Below, in pieces: positions 8,401 through 18,532 of a DNA stretch of 64,000 nucleotides (positions are counted from its first letter, which is position 1; every line of letters begins with the position of its first letter). A program made the translations under genes and the position numbers. The notes under the pieces are model-generated. The model was not told the origin of the DNA, ran no database searches, and saw only the letters and a list, made by a program, of their open reading frames with translations. The stretch is from Demequina soli (GTDB lineage: Bacteria; Actinomycetota; Actinomycetes; Actinomycetales; Demequinaceae), in contig NZ_BBLZ01000002.1 in NCBI RefSeq assembly GCF_000971195.1, positions 513,736 through 577,735 of the forward strand, read 5' to 3'.

Positions 8401-8612
8401 CCGAGGCCCTTGTAGGTGGGCTGCTCGTTCTCGCGGAGCGCCTTCTGCGCCTCGTCGAGCGACGAGCGCACCTGCTGGGCCTCGCGGCGAGCATCGTCGG
8501 CCTGCGCCGCCTGCTCCCGGACGGAGTCCTCCAGCCGTGCGATGTGGGCGGCGACCGCCTCGCGGTCGTAACCGCGCATCGCAAGCGGGAACGGCAGGTT
8601 CTCTTCGGCCAT
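5499..8612 (-). CDS. DivIVA/Scy-like giant coiled-coil protein with hendecad array
   Basis: This 1037-residue protein begins with a DivIVA-like membrane-curvature segment (LPFPLAMRGYDREAV), followed by almost uninterrupted coiled coil rich in Ala, Glu and Arg. About residues 430-710 form some 25 consecutive 11-residue repeats with a Trp or Tyr at a fixed place (AWA, AYA endings; consensus QRREADAYA), encoded by 33- and 66-bp DNA repeats. The last part reverts to DivIVA-type helix. Scy and FilP of Streptomyces are known relatives with non-heptad periodicity, so a polar cytoskeletal scaffold is the likely role. A GGAGAG ribosome site precedes the ATG. It heads a two-gene operon. Confidence 0.85.
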   Translation of the reverse strand: MAEENLPFPLAMRGYDREAVAAHIARLEDSVREQAAQADDARREAQQVRSSLDEAQKALRENEQPTYKGLGARVEQLLRSAEEQSSDVIARANTHAQDTVARANVAAQQLRARADNEVAEILAQSRREADEIKTQAEHTAAGLREAAERQAGESVERAQREAERIRSGAEAEAAEARATGEREAHTLRATVEREATELRVTSQREAADLVDAARADSEQKLAHAHQESNRLRDEAAAFLAASHTEADELTEATRVATERLKADAARIVAESREEAAATRKAAEAAAGHSIAEAEREAANLRAVAEAEASDMRISAESDAATLRNDAAAALAHASDEAQELREGAEHDAAEARREAAEEVAHLRALAERETGQQRREADAYVADLRHTAAEDVAQLRHTADQEVADVRALAARETAELRTAAQAEATELRDSAEAYAAQLRQETEAWVAHLRQETEAWAATERRDAEQHAAQVRKDADAWAAAERRDAEEYAAQLRKEVEAWSAAERRDAEQYAAQLRAETETWAATERRDAEQHAAQVRADVEAEAAALRDEAAGEVAALRSSAAIEVAALREATDAWVAEQHEDTDAWVTDQRRATDAWVAEQHETTDDAVAEKRREVEAWATQTRLEVEAYDADTRREADAYAGETRREADGYSTRERQAAEAYAGEQHRGADAYAAQQRREADAYSAHQRREADAYATHIKETADAEVLQLRDATDEELAELRRTVEEETAALRADADAQHKDARRQAADLRRGAEEEAAALRAAATTESLQMRQAAESDTADLRATVNAELAELRSTADAESARLIREAESTLARAQQQSSDLRASSERDAKDAIANAQAEAKRLVDTATVEATRMREEAQAEAEAAHEDARRTREDLELEVVTTREQAERELTRRHEEATAETAAMVDDAKRRTGEAEDRLAATLERAESVRREAEVHSQTLLTNARNNADEIVSEAREHAEAIISEAVSDAERERTMAAREVDELNRQRESITTYLDDLRGLLGADPVANLARASRLQAEHESEAAERSDA

Positions 8613-8759
8613 GACTCTCCTCGGTCGCGCGCGCAGGGGGTGGCACGCCGCGCGTTCGCCCCTCAGGGTAGTGCCCGTGCGGCGCCCGGAACAAAGTCAT
8701 GAGGAGCCTCGTTCGGACCTTGTCTCGTAGAGTGAACAGCGAGACGAACGGAGAACCAC

Positions 8760-9752
8760 GTGACTTTGCGCACCACCGCGCTCATCGCGGGAGCGCTCGG
8801 GCTGCTCCTCCTCATCGGCGGGCTGATCGCCGATGCGACGCGCCCGGCATCCTTCGGGACCCCGCACGCCGCGCTCGACACCCCCATCCTCGTCATCGGT
8901 CCCGAGCTGGTCGCCATGGCGCCCGGCGGGTCGATCACCATCGAGGGCGACGGCGGCATCGTCGCCTACTCCGCCCGTACCGCCGACGCCGAGGCGTGGG
9001 CCGCCTCGCGCGACGCCACCCAGGTGACGGGCGTCCCGACCTGGGACGATCTCGCGACCGCTCCCGTCGCCGCATCCGAGCCGAGCGCGTCGCCGTCCGC
9101 GTCGGCCTCCGCCTCGACCTCACCGTCCGCGTCGGCGTCGCCCGCGGCGAACGCGTCGTCGTCGCCCGCGGCATCGGCCTCCGCGTCGCCCGAGCCGAGC
9201 GCCTCCGCCCAGCCGGCGATCGCGGACATCTGGCGCGACTCGTGGGACGGCGACGGCACGCTCACCCTCGAGACCGACAAGCTGCCCGTGGGCCTCACCA
9301 TCGTCGCGGAGTCCGCCGACGGCGCGCCGCTCACGGACGTGAGCATGACGATCGACCGCGTGGTCAACGACGGCTGGATCGCGCCCCTCAAGTGGTGGGG
9401 CGGCATCCTCGCCGTGGTCGGGCTCATCGCGCTGATCTCGCTGCTCATCGACCACCGGGGCGCGGGCACCAAGGTCGAGGAGGCGGTCGCGAGCCGCAAG
9501 ACGGCCGCGCCCGCAACCCCCGGCAGCCGGCGCGAGCGCCGCGAGACGGCCACCGCGACCGGCGGCATCCCGATCGTGACGGGCGAGGACGACCCGACCA
9601 CGGGCGAGGTCCCCGTCGCCGAGGAGCATCCCGCGAGCAGGTGGGCCCCCACGACGGGCGAGATCCCCGTGCAGGACGTTCAGGACGCCGCCGGCGAGGG
9701 GGACGATGCGCCGCCCGCCGAGGGCACCGACGAGGGAGAGGACCGCGCATGA
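8760..9752 (+). CDS. Membrane protein with Ala/Ser/Pro-rich extracellular linker
   Basis: This 330-residue protein starts at a GTG with AACGGAGAA upstream. Residues about 6-26 form a first membrane helix. An extracytoplasmic domain follows and contains a low-complexity Ala/Ser/Pro stretch (8-9-fold SASPSAS-like). A second helix near residue 210 (KWWGGILAVVGLIALISLLI) leads to a charged cytoplasmic tail with repeated TGE motifs. No family is recognised. It overlaps the lipoprotein gene by 4 bases (ATGA), so the two products probably act together at the envelope. Confidence 0.8.
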   Translation: MTLRTTALIAGALGLLLLIGGLIADATRPASFGTPHAALDTPILVIGPELVAMAPGGSITIEGDGGIVAYSARTADAEAWAASRDATQVTGVPTWDDLATAPVAASEPSASPSASASASTSPSASASPAANASSSPAASASASPEPSASAQPAIADIWRDSWDGDGTLTLETDKLPVGLTIVAESADGAPLTDVSMTIDRVVNDGWIAPLKWWGGILAVVGLIALISLLIDHRGAGTKVEEAVASRKTAAPATPGSRRERRETATATGGIPIVTGEDDPTTGEVPVAEEHPASRWAPTTGEIPVQDVQDAAGEGDDAPPAEGTDEGEDRA

Positions 9753-10726
9753 GAAGGAACGCAGCCATCATCGGCGCGTCCGCGGCCGGCCTCCTCGTGC
9801 TCGCCGGCTGCACGCCGGCGGTCCCGGCCGCGGTCGACGCCCCGCCCGCCCAGGAGACCTCCGCGGTCACGCAGACGCAGATCGACCGCATCGTCCCCGC
9901 GACGTTCGCGGAGCTCCAGGCCGCCGACAAGGCCAAGGACGTCGAGAAGCTCGGCACCCGCGTCGGCGGCGCCGCCGTCCGCATCCGCGGCGTCGAGTAC
10001 CAGCTGGCCAAGGCCGGCGACAAGGCCGCGATCGAGGAGATCCCCTCGACGATGCAAGCGGTGTACGTGAGCGCCGACGAGACGTTCCCGCGCATCATGG
10101 TCGGCGTGACCGCCGCCCCCGACGGCGCGACCCCCGTGGTGGCCATGTGGCTCCAGGAGGACGTGAACTCGGACTACCAGCTCGTCGAGTGGGCGCACAT
10201 GGTGCCGGGCGCGACCCTGCCCGCGATGCCGGGCACCGCGGTCGGCTCCGCGCAGCTGCCGCTCGACACGGACACGGTCACGCCGTCGCCCAAGCAGGTG
10301 GTCGAGGACTACGTGCAGCTGCTGCGCGAGGGCAACAAGTCCGAGAAGGCGCCCGAGTTCGCGAAGGACACCTATCGGGAGCGCCTGTTCGCGGCGCGGA
10401 AGGTGCTCAACGCGGCCGCAGAGAAGGGCGACGGCTCGTACTCCGACTTCATCGACACGCGCATGAGCGACACCTACGCGATGGCGACGGCGGACGGCGG
10501 CGCGCTCGTGTTCACGCCGCTCACCGTGAAGTCGTCGCTCAAGGTCAAGAACGGCGCGACCGTGTCGATCTCCGACGCGGACAAGGCGCTCGTGAACGGC
10601 AAGCTCAAGGACAAGGTCACGCACACCTACCGTGACTTCATCGTCATCCACATCCCGGCGAACGCCGACGAGAAGCCCGTCGTCGTGGCCGCCGACCACC
10701 ACCTCATCAAGGTCGAGGCGAAGTAG
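9749..10726 (+). CDS. Secreted lipoprotein of unknown function
   Basis: This 325-residue protein has a lipoprotein signal peptide ending in LAGC (Cys21), so it should be anchored on the outer face of the membrane. The mature part is a mixed alpha/beta protein with no enzymatic motif I recognise. It resembles actinobacterial lipoproteins annotated only as hypothetical. It is translationally coupled to the preceding membrane protein and followed after 25 bases by the thioredoxin-fold/TPR gene, which makes a three-gene operon. Confidence 0.82.
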   Translation: MRRNAAIIGASAAGLLVLAGCTPAVPAAVDAPPAQETSAVTQTQIDRIVPATFAELQAADKAKDVEKLGTRVGGAAVRIRGVEYQLAKAGDKAAIEEIPSTMQAVYVSADETFPRIMVGVTAAPDGATPVVAMWLQEDVNSDYQLVEWAHMVPGATLPAMPGTAVGSAQLPLDTDTVTPSPKQVVEDYVQLLREGNKSEKAPEFAKDTYRERLFAARKVLNAAAEKGDGSYSDFIDTRMSDTYAMATADGGALVFTPLTVKSSLKVKNGATVSISDADKALVNGKLKDKVTHTYRDFIVIHIPANADEKPVVVAADHHLIKVEAK

Positions 10727-10751
10727 CCCGGCCTCCCCGACAAGGAGACCC

Positions 10752-11639
10752 ATGACCGACACCCCCGCCGCGATGCGCGGCGCCGTCGACCTCGCCGCGC
10801 TCGCGGCCCGCTCCCGACGCGCCGAGTCCGGCATCGCGACGATCGACGAGGCCGCCTTCCAGGAGCTCGCGCAGCAGTCGATGCAGCGGCCCGTCGTGAT
10901 CGCGTTCATCTCGACCGCGTCCCCGCAGAGCGAGGAGCTCGCGCGGACGCTGGGCGAGGCGGCGGCCGCGCGCGGCATCGTCGCGGCGGCGTGCGACGTG
11001 GACGCGCAGCCCGCCATCGCGCAGGCGTTCCAGGTCCGCGCGGTGCCCGCCGCGGTCGCGCTCATCGGCGGGCGCCCCGCGCCGCTGTTCCAGGGCGCCG
11101 TCGCGCGCGAGCAGATCGACGAGGTGCTCGGCCAGGTGATCGCCGCCGCCCAGCAGATGGGTGCGGCGACCGGGCTCGGCGAGGGCGCCCCGGAGGGCCA
11201 GGCCCCCGCGCCCGAGGAGCCCCCGCTGCCGCCGCTCCACCAGGAGGCGTACGACGCGATCGACCGGGGCGACCTCGCCGCGGCCGAGGCGGCCTACGAC
11301 CAGGCGCTGCGGGAGAACCCCAAGGACGCGGACGCCCGCGCCGGCCGCTCCCAGGTGCGCCTCATGGCGCGCTCGCTGACGGCCGACCTCAACGCCGTGC
11401 GCAAGGCCGCGGCCGATGCGCCCGACGACGTCGACGCGCAGCTCGCGGTCGCCGACATGGACATGCTCGGCGGCCAGCTCGAGGACGCGTTCGCGCGCCT
11501 CATCGACCTGGTGCGGGCGACGGCGGGGGACGAGCGTGAGCGCGTGCGGGCCCGCCTGCTCGAGCTGTTCGACGTGTCCGACCCGGCCGACCCGCGCGTG
11601 CTGCGCGCGCGTCAGGCGCTCGCCTCCGCGCTCTACTGA
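10752..11639 (+). CDS. Thioredoxin-fold TPR protein (CnoX/YbbN-like)
   Basis: This 295-residue cytoplasmic protein has an N-terminal thioredoxin fold (about 30-135; VIAFISTASPQSEEL, then VRAVPAAVALIGGR with the cis-Pro), followed by a Pro-rich linker and TPR-like helices (QEAYDAIDRGDLAAAEAAYDQAL onward). The YbbN/CnoX co-chaperone family has this layout. The redox CxxC is replaced by Thr-Ala-Ser-Pro, so disulfide exchange is unlikely and a holdase or scaffold role is more probable. AAGGAGA lies 5 bases before the ATG. Confidence 0.85.
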   Translation: MTDTPAAMRGAVDLAALAARSRRAESGIATIDEAAFQELAQQSMQRPVVIAFISTASPQSEELARTLGEAAAARGIVAAACDVDAQPAIAQAFQVRAVPAAVALIGGRPAPLFQGAVAREQIDEVLGQVIAAAQQMGAATGLGEGAPEGQAPAPEEPPLPPLHQEAYDAIDRGDLAAAEAAYDQALRENPKDADARAGRSQVRLMARSLTADLNAVRKAAADAPDDVDAQLAVADMDMLGGQLEDAFARLIDLVRATAGDERERVRARLLELFDVSDPADPRVLRARQALASALY

Positions 11640-11656
11640 GCGCCGGGCGGGTTCGC

Positions 11657-11742
11657 TCGGCACGGTTCCGGCGCGCGACGCGCCGGCCGGCGGCCGCCCT
11701 GGCGGAGCGCCTGCCGGCGTGGCGCCGGGAGAACCGTGCGGA
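11657..11742. repeat. Intergenic inverted-repeat element, copy B
   Basis: The outer arms GCACGGTTC (11660-11668) and GAACCGTGC (11731-11739) enclose GC-rich inner arms. Size and arm sequences match the element at 1281-1365. It lies between the convergent TPR-protein and glgB genes and could also act as a terminator. Confidence 0.5.
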
Positions 11743-11754
11743 GCGTGCGGAGCG

Positions 11755-13926
<2,172 letters not shown>

Positions 13927-13960
13927 CAGCACCTTCCCAGGGATCGGACGGGGACGTTCA

Positions 13961-15961
13961 TCAGGACGGCCTCACGACGGCGACGTGCGTGAGCGAGACC
14001 GCCGGGTCGAGACGGACGTAGAAGTCGCGGCTCCACGTGTACGTGGCGCCGCCGACCACATCGTCCACCATGAGGCGCGCATCGTCCGTGAGGCCGAGCG
14101 CATCCATGTCGAGCGTCACCACGCCGGACTGCACGTGGTGGGGGTCGAAGCTCGCCACCACGATGACCGTGTCGGCCTTGCCGGTGGGGGACTCGGCCGC
14201 CGGGACGTGGCGCGAGAAGCACAGGATCTCGGGGTTGCTCGTGGCGTGGAGGCGCAGCCCGCGCAGTCGGCGCAGCGCGACATGACGGCGGCGCGTGTCG
14301 TTGAGCGTGCGCAGCAGCGACGCGATGCCGTGGCGGTCGGCGTCGGCCCAGTCGCGCGCCTTGAACTCGTACTTCTCGTTGTCGATCTGCTCCTCGACGC
14401 CCGGCCGCGGCACGTTCTCCACGAATTCGTAGCCGGTGTAGATGCCGTAGGAGGGCGCGCCGGTTGCCGCGAGCACGGCGCGCATCCGCCACAGCGCGGG
14501 CCCGCCGTGCTGCATGTCGGGCGTGAGGATGTCGTGCGTGGTGGGCCAGAAGTTGGGGCGCATGTAGAAGGAGGACTCGCCCGAGACCTCCTCGAGGTAC
14601 TCGCCCATCTCCTCGGCGCTCTGGCGCCACGTGAAGTACGTGTAGCTCTGGTGGAAGCCGATCTTCGCGAGCGTGTGCATCATCGCGGGGCGCGTGAACG
14701 CCTCCGCGAGGAAGATCACCTCGGGGTGCGCCGCGGCGATCTCGCCCAGCAGCCGCTCCCAGAACGGCAGCGGCTTGGTGTGCGGGTTGTCGACGCGGAA
14801 CAGCGTCACGCCCGCGTCGATCCACACCTGCAGCATGTCCCGGATGGCCCGGTAGATGCCCTCGGGGTCGTTGTCGAAGTTGAGCGGGTAGATGTCCTGG
14901 TACTTCTTCGGCGGGTTCTCCGCGTACGCGATGGTGCCGTCGAGCCGCGTGGTGAACCACTCGGGGTGCTCGGTGACCCACGGGTGGTCGGGGGAGCACT
15001 GCAGGGCGATGTCGAGCGCGACCTCGAGGCCGACGGACCGGGCGGCCTTCACGAACTGCCGGAAGCCGCGCATCGTCCCGAGGTCGGGGTGGATCGCGTC
15101 GTGCCCGCCCTCGGCCGCGCCGATCGCGTACGGGCTGCCCGGGTCCCCGGTCTCGGCCTTGAGCGAGTTGTTGCGGCCCTTGCGGTGCGTGGTGCCGATC
15201 GGGTGGATCGGCGTGAGGTAGACGACGTCGAAGCCCATCGCCGCGATCGCTGGCAGGCGCGCCGCCGCGGTGGTGAAGGTGCCCGAGTGCCAGCGTCCGG
15301 TGCGCGTGATGTGACGCGCCCCCTCGGACCGCGGGAAGATCTCGTACCAGGCCGACACCAGGGCCTTCTCACGCTGCACGAGCAGCGGGTACTCGCGCGA
15401 GGTGCTCACCCAGTCGCGCAGCGGCGCCGCGGTGACGGCGGCCTTGAGCTCGGGGGACGATGCGGGGGCCAGGCGGGCCTCGGGCGCGAGCCTGCCGTCC
15501 TGGAGGGACGCGATCGCCTGCTCGAGGAGCGCCTTGCGGGCGGGCGTGTGGCGCACCTCGTGGAGCGCGCGGGACAGGACCAGCACACCCTCGTCGAGCA
15601 TGAGCTGGACGTCGACGCCCGCGTGGATCTTGACCTCGGCCGCATGCAGCCACGTCGCGACCGGGTCGGACCAGGCCTCGACGCGGAACGTGTGGAGGCC
15701 CTCGTGCTTGGGGATGAAGGCGGCGCGGTAGCGGCTGTTGCCCCAGTCGTCGAGCGGCATGGGCATCTTCTCGTGGCGGCCGTCCGGCCGCGTGATGACG
15801 ACCGTCGCGCCCTCGGCGTCGTGACCCTCGCGGAAGATCGTCGCGGTGATGGGGACCGCCTCGCCGACCACCGCGCGGGCGGGCCACCTGCCCTCCTCGA
15901 GCGAGGGCTGGACCCCCACGATGGGGATGCGACCGACGGACGTCTCGGGGTGGAGGGCCAT
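13961..15961 (-). CDS. glgE: Alpha-1,4-glucan:maltose-1-phosphate maltosyltransferase
   Basis: This 666-residue GH13_3 enzyme transfers maltosyl units from maltose-1-phosphate to the non-reducing end of an alpha-1,4-glucan; GlgB then branches the product. It has an N-terminal beta domain and helical bundle, then a barrel with the nucleophile Asp391 (FRVDNPHTKP) and the acid Glu420 (FLAEAF). These are within a few residues of the positions known for the Streptomyces enzyme. The start lies 7 bases after a -10 box TAGGTT (15974-15969), suggesting a leaderless message. The pathway partners TreS and Pep2/Mak are not in this window. Confidence 0.95.
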   Translation of the reverse strand: MALHPETSVGRIPIVGVQPSLEEGRWPARAVVGEAVPITATIFREGHDAEGATVVITRPDGRHEKMPMPLDDWGNSRYRAAFIPKHEGLHTFRVEAWSDPVATWLHAAEVKIHAGVDVQLMLDEGVLVLSRALHEVRHTPARKALLEQAIASLQDGRLAPEARLAPASSPELKAAVTAAPLRDWVSTSREYPLLVQREKALVSAWYEIFPRSEGARHITRTGRWHSGTFTTAAARLPAIAAMGFDVVYLTPIHPIGTTHRKGRNNSLKAETGDPGSPYAIGAAEGGHDAIHPDLGTMRGFRQFVKAARSVGLEVALDIALQCSPDHPWVTEHPEWFTTRLDGTIAYAENPPKKYQDIYPLNFDNDPEGIYRAIRDMLQVWIDAGVTLFRVDNPHTKPLPFWERLLGEIAAAHPEVIFLAEAFTRPAMMHTLAKIGFHQSYTYFTWRQSAEEMGEYLEEVSGESSFYMRPNFWPTTHDILTPDMQHGGPALWRMRAVLAATGAPSYGIYTGYEFVENVPRPGVEEQIDNEKYEFKARDWADADRHGIASLLRTLNDTRRRHVALRRLRGLRLHATSNPEILCFSRHVPAAESPTGKADTVIVVASFDPHHVQSGVVTLDMDALGLTDDARLMVDDVVGGATYTWSRDFYVRLDPAVSLTHVAVVRPS

Positions 15962-16095
15962 GCCCCCGAACCTACTCGTGCTGAGGCGCTTTGGATACCG
16001 GGCCACACCCCCGGCGGGGCGCATCGGCCCTGCGTCGTGCCCGTGCGGGGGGTCCTCCCCGGGGTATCCGTGACCGAGTTGGGACCTTCGCGGGC

Positions 16096-16268
16096 TTGCG
16101 CCGCGCGCGCGAGCGGGTAGTGTGTGCCGCACGGACGATGTAACCGCTTGCATCCAAGGGAGGTTGTGCGCGGTCACAGTTCGATAACGGCGTGTATCGA
16201 ATGGGTCACGAGGGCGGTACGGATTTGCAGGTCCCGGTTCCTGCGATGTAGAACTGTGAACGGTCCCA
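16096..16268 (+). promoter_or_regulatory. Promoter and operators of the galactan gene cluster
   Basis: Within the 370-bp gap 15962-16331, a promoter TTGCGC (16096)-N16-TAGTGT (16118) is followed by TGTAACCGCTTGCA (16139-16152), which fits the LacI-family consensus TGnAAnCGnTTnCA. Further on are CGGTCACAGT (16171), the repeat TTCGATA-N8-TATCGAA (16180-16201) and CTGTGAACGGTCCCA (16254-16268). The 10-mer and the 15-mer (inverted) both recur before the GH53 gene. The first 130 bp of the gap hold only the glgE promoter. Confidence 0.6.
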
Positions 16269-16331
16269 GCAGGGGGCGGCCGATGCCGGTCGCCAGAAGT
16301 GCAAGGCTCCTCCGGGGGCTGGAGGAGTGTC

Positions 16332-18368
16332 ATGACGGCAGCAGCGAGCTGGCCCCGCGTCGAGGGTCTCGCCTACGGAGGCGACTACAACCCCGAGCAG
16401 TGGCCGCGCGAGACGTGGGACGACGACGTGCGTCTCATGCGCGAGGCCGGCGTGAACCTCGTCTCCGTCGGGATCTTCTCGTGGGCGATGCTCGAGCCCA
16501 AGGAGGGCCTGTACGACTTCGCGTGGATGGACGAGCTGCTCGACCTGCTCCACGCGAACGGCATCGCGGCCGACCTCGGCACCCCGTCGGTGTCGCCGCC
16601 GGCCTGGTTCTTCCACCAGTACCCCGACGCCCGCGTGACGGACAAGAACGGCACCGTGATGGGCTTCGGCTCGCGCGGCATGGCCTCGCACGCGTCCCCC
16701 GAGTACCGCGAGGCGATCGCCCGCATGGCCGGCGAGCTCGCCCAGCGCTACGGCGACCACCCCGCCGTCGTGATGTGGCACGTGCACAACGAGTACGGCG
16801 TGCCCGTGGCCGAGGACTTCGGCCCGCGCGCGGTCGCCTCGTGGCGGCGCTGGCTGCAGGAGCGCTACAGCACGCTCGAGGGCCTCAACGCCGCGTGGGG
16901 CACCGCGTTCTGGGGCCAGCGCTACGACGACTGGGAGCACGTGGTCGCCCCGGCCGCGACGCCCACCATCGCGAACCCCGCGATGAAGCTCGACTGGGCC
17001 CGCTTCACGGACGACCAGCTGCGCGAGTGCTTCGTCATCGAGCGCGACGCGATCCGCGCCCACGCCCAGCAGCCCATCACCACCAACTTCATGGCCCACC
17101 AGTCCTGGAACACCGACCTGTGGAAGTGGGCCGAGCTGGTCGACGTCGTGTCCGACGACCACTACCTGTGGTCGCCCGACCCCGACGCGCACGTCGCGCT
17201 CGCGCTGTCCGCCGACCTCACGCGCTCCGTCGCGGGCGGCAAGCCGTGGATCCTCATGGAGCACTCCACGTCGGCCGTCAACTGGCAGGGCCGCAACATC
17301 GCCAAGCGCCCGGGGGAGATGCGCCGTAACGCGCTCACCCACCTGGGGCGCGGCGCCGACGCGATCATGTTCTTCCAGTGGCGCGCCTCCCGCTCCGGTG
17401 CCGAGAAGTTCCACTCGGCGATGCTGCCCCACGCCGGAGCGTCGTCCCGCGTGTTCCGCGAGGTCGTCGAGCTCGGCGGCCACCTGCGGGACGCGGCCGC
17501 CGTGCGCGGTTCGCTCGTCCAGGCCGAGGCCGCCGTCCTCTACGACTGGGAGTCGCTGTGGGCGCAGGATCTCGAGTGGCGCCCCTCGGACGACGTGCAG
17601 TTCCGTGAGCGCATGCGCGCGTTCTACGAGCGCCTGTGGCGCGACAACGTGACCGTCGACTTCGCCCACCCGGCCCAGGACCTGTCGCGGTACAAGCTCG
17701 TGGTGGCGCCCGCCTCGTACCTCCTCACCCGGGAGGCGGCGGACAACCTCACGCGCTACGTCGAGAACGGCGGCACGCTGCTCGTCAACTTCTTCTCAGG
17801 CGTGGTCGACGAGCACGACGCGGTCCACGAGGGCGGTTTCGTCGCCCCCCTCAAGGACGCGCTCGGCCTCACCGTCGAGGAGTTCCTGCCGCTGCGCGAG
17901 GGCGAGACCGCGACCGTGCGCTGGACGCGCGACGGCGTCGAGGTCGAGCTCCCGTCGGACGTGTGGCAGGAGGACATCGCGCTCGCGGGCGCCGAGGTGG
18001 TCGCGGAGAACGTCTCCGGTCCCGGCGCCGCCAAGCCCGCGATCACCCGGAACGCGCACGGACAGGGCGTCGGCTGGTACGTCGGCACGCGCCTGGACGT
18101 GGACGCGCTGAAGGCCGTGTTCGACGCGGCCTACGCCGACGCCGGCATCGAGACCTCGGGCCTGCCCGAGACGCTCGAGGTCGTGACGCGTCGCGGCGCA
18201 TCCCAGGACTTCGTCATCGCCGTCAACCACGGCGCGGACGCAGCTCGACTTCCCGTGGCGGGCACCGACCTGCTCACGGGGGACGAGACCGAAGGCGAGC
18301 TCGAGGTGCCGGGGGGCGGCGTCGCCGTCGTCCGCACCTCGCGTGACACCGGAGGTGGAGAGGTCTGA
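16332..18368 (+). CDS. GH42 beta-galactosidase
   Basis: This 678-residue family-42 enzyme removes beta-galactosyl residues, here probably from imported galacto-oligosaccharides in the cytoplasm because no signal peptide is present. It has a catalytic barrel with the acid/base Glu154 (HNEYG) and the nucleophile Glu310 (LMEHST), a trimerisation domain (about 390-610) and a small C-terminal beta domain. A strong GGAGGAG precedes the ATG. It is followed by a sugar-binding lipoprotein and permease genes, and further on by a GH53 galactanase, the same gene partnership as in Bacillus and Bifidobacterium galactan loci. Confidence 0.94.
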   Translation: MTAAASWPRVEGLAYGGDYNPEQWPRETWDDDVRLMREAGVNLVSVGIFSWAMLEPKEGLYDFAWMDELLDLLHANGIAADLGTPSVSPPAWFFHQYPDARVTDKNGTVMGFGSRGMASHASPEYREAIARMAGELAQRYGDHPAVVMWHVHNEYGVPVAEDFGPRAVASWRRWLQERYSTLEGLNAAWGTAFWGQRYDDWEHVVAPAATPTIANPAMKLDWARFTDDQLRECFVIERDAIRAHAQQPITTNFMAHQSWNTDLWKWAELVDVVSDDHYLWSPDPDAHVALALSADLTRSVAGGKPWILMEHSTSAVNWQGRNIAKRPGEMRRNALTHLGRGADAIMFFQWRASRSGAEKFHSAMLPHAGASSRVFREVVELGGHLRDAAAVRGSLVQAEAAVLYDWESLWAQDLEWRPSDDVQFRERMRAFYERLWRDNVTVDFAHPAQDLSRYKLVVAPASYLLTREAADNLTRYVENGGTLLVNFFSGVVDEHDAVHEGGFVAPLKDALGLTVEEFLPLREGETATVRWTRDGVEVELPSDVWQEDIALAGAEVVAENVSGPGAAKPAITRNAHGQGVGWYVGTRLDVDALKAVFDAAYADAGIETSGLPETLEVVTRRGASQDFVIAVNHGADAARLPVAGTDLLTGDETEGELEVPGGGVAVVRTSRDTGGGEV

Positions 18369-18378
18369 CCCGCGGGGC

Positions 18379-18400
18379 GGGGCCGGACTGCGCCGGCCCC
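18379..18400 (+). terminator. Hairpin after the GH42 gene
   Basis: A perfect 8-bp GC stem (18379-18386 with 18393-18400) and a 6-base loop start 11 bases after the stop. It may attenuate read-through into the binding-protein gene. A GGGGCGCCCC palindrome lies about 35 bases further on. Confidence 0.5.
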
Positions 18401-18532
18401 TCTCCCAGACCGAACGAACCCAGCTGAAGGACGGGGCGCCCCGCCGGGACACCCCTCACGGAAGTAACCTGTCGCAGAGACGCGATCTCACCAGAGGCGC
18501 GCAATGTGGCCCCACTCTGGAAGGAAACACCC

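Noticed and set aside
6381-8702. A 773-codon open frame on the plus strand through the coiled-coil gene
   Set aside because: It is the antisense shadow of the repeat-rich gene; composition is Leu/Gly/Val/Arg-rich without a fold, and it has no ribosome site, whereas the minus-strand frame shows a clear DivIVA-like start and coiled coil.
16081-16140. GGACGATGTAACC at 16133 as another copy of the dispersed motif
   Set aside because: Only the first 8 of 10 bases match, and the site overlaps the LacI-type operator, which explains it better.
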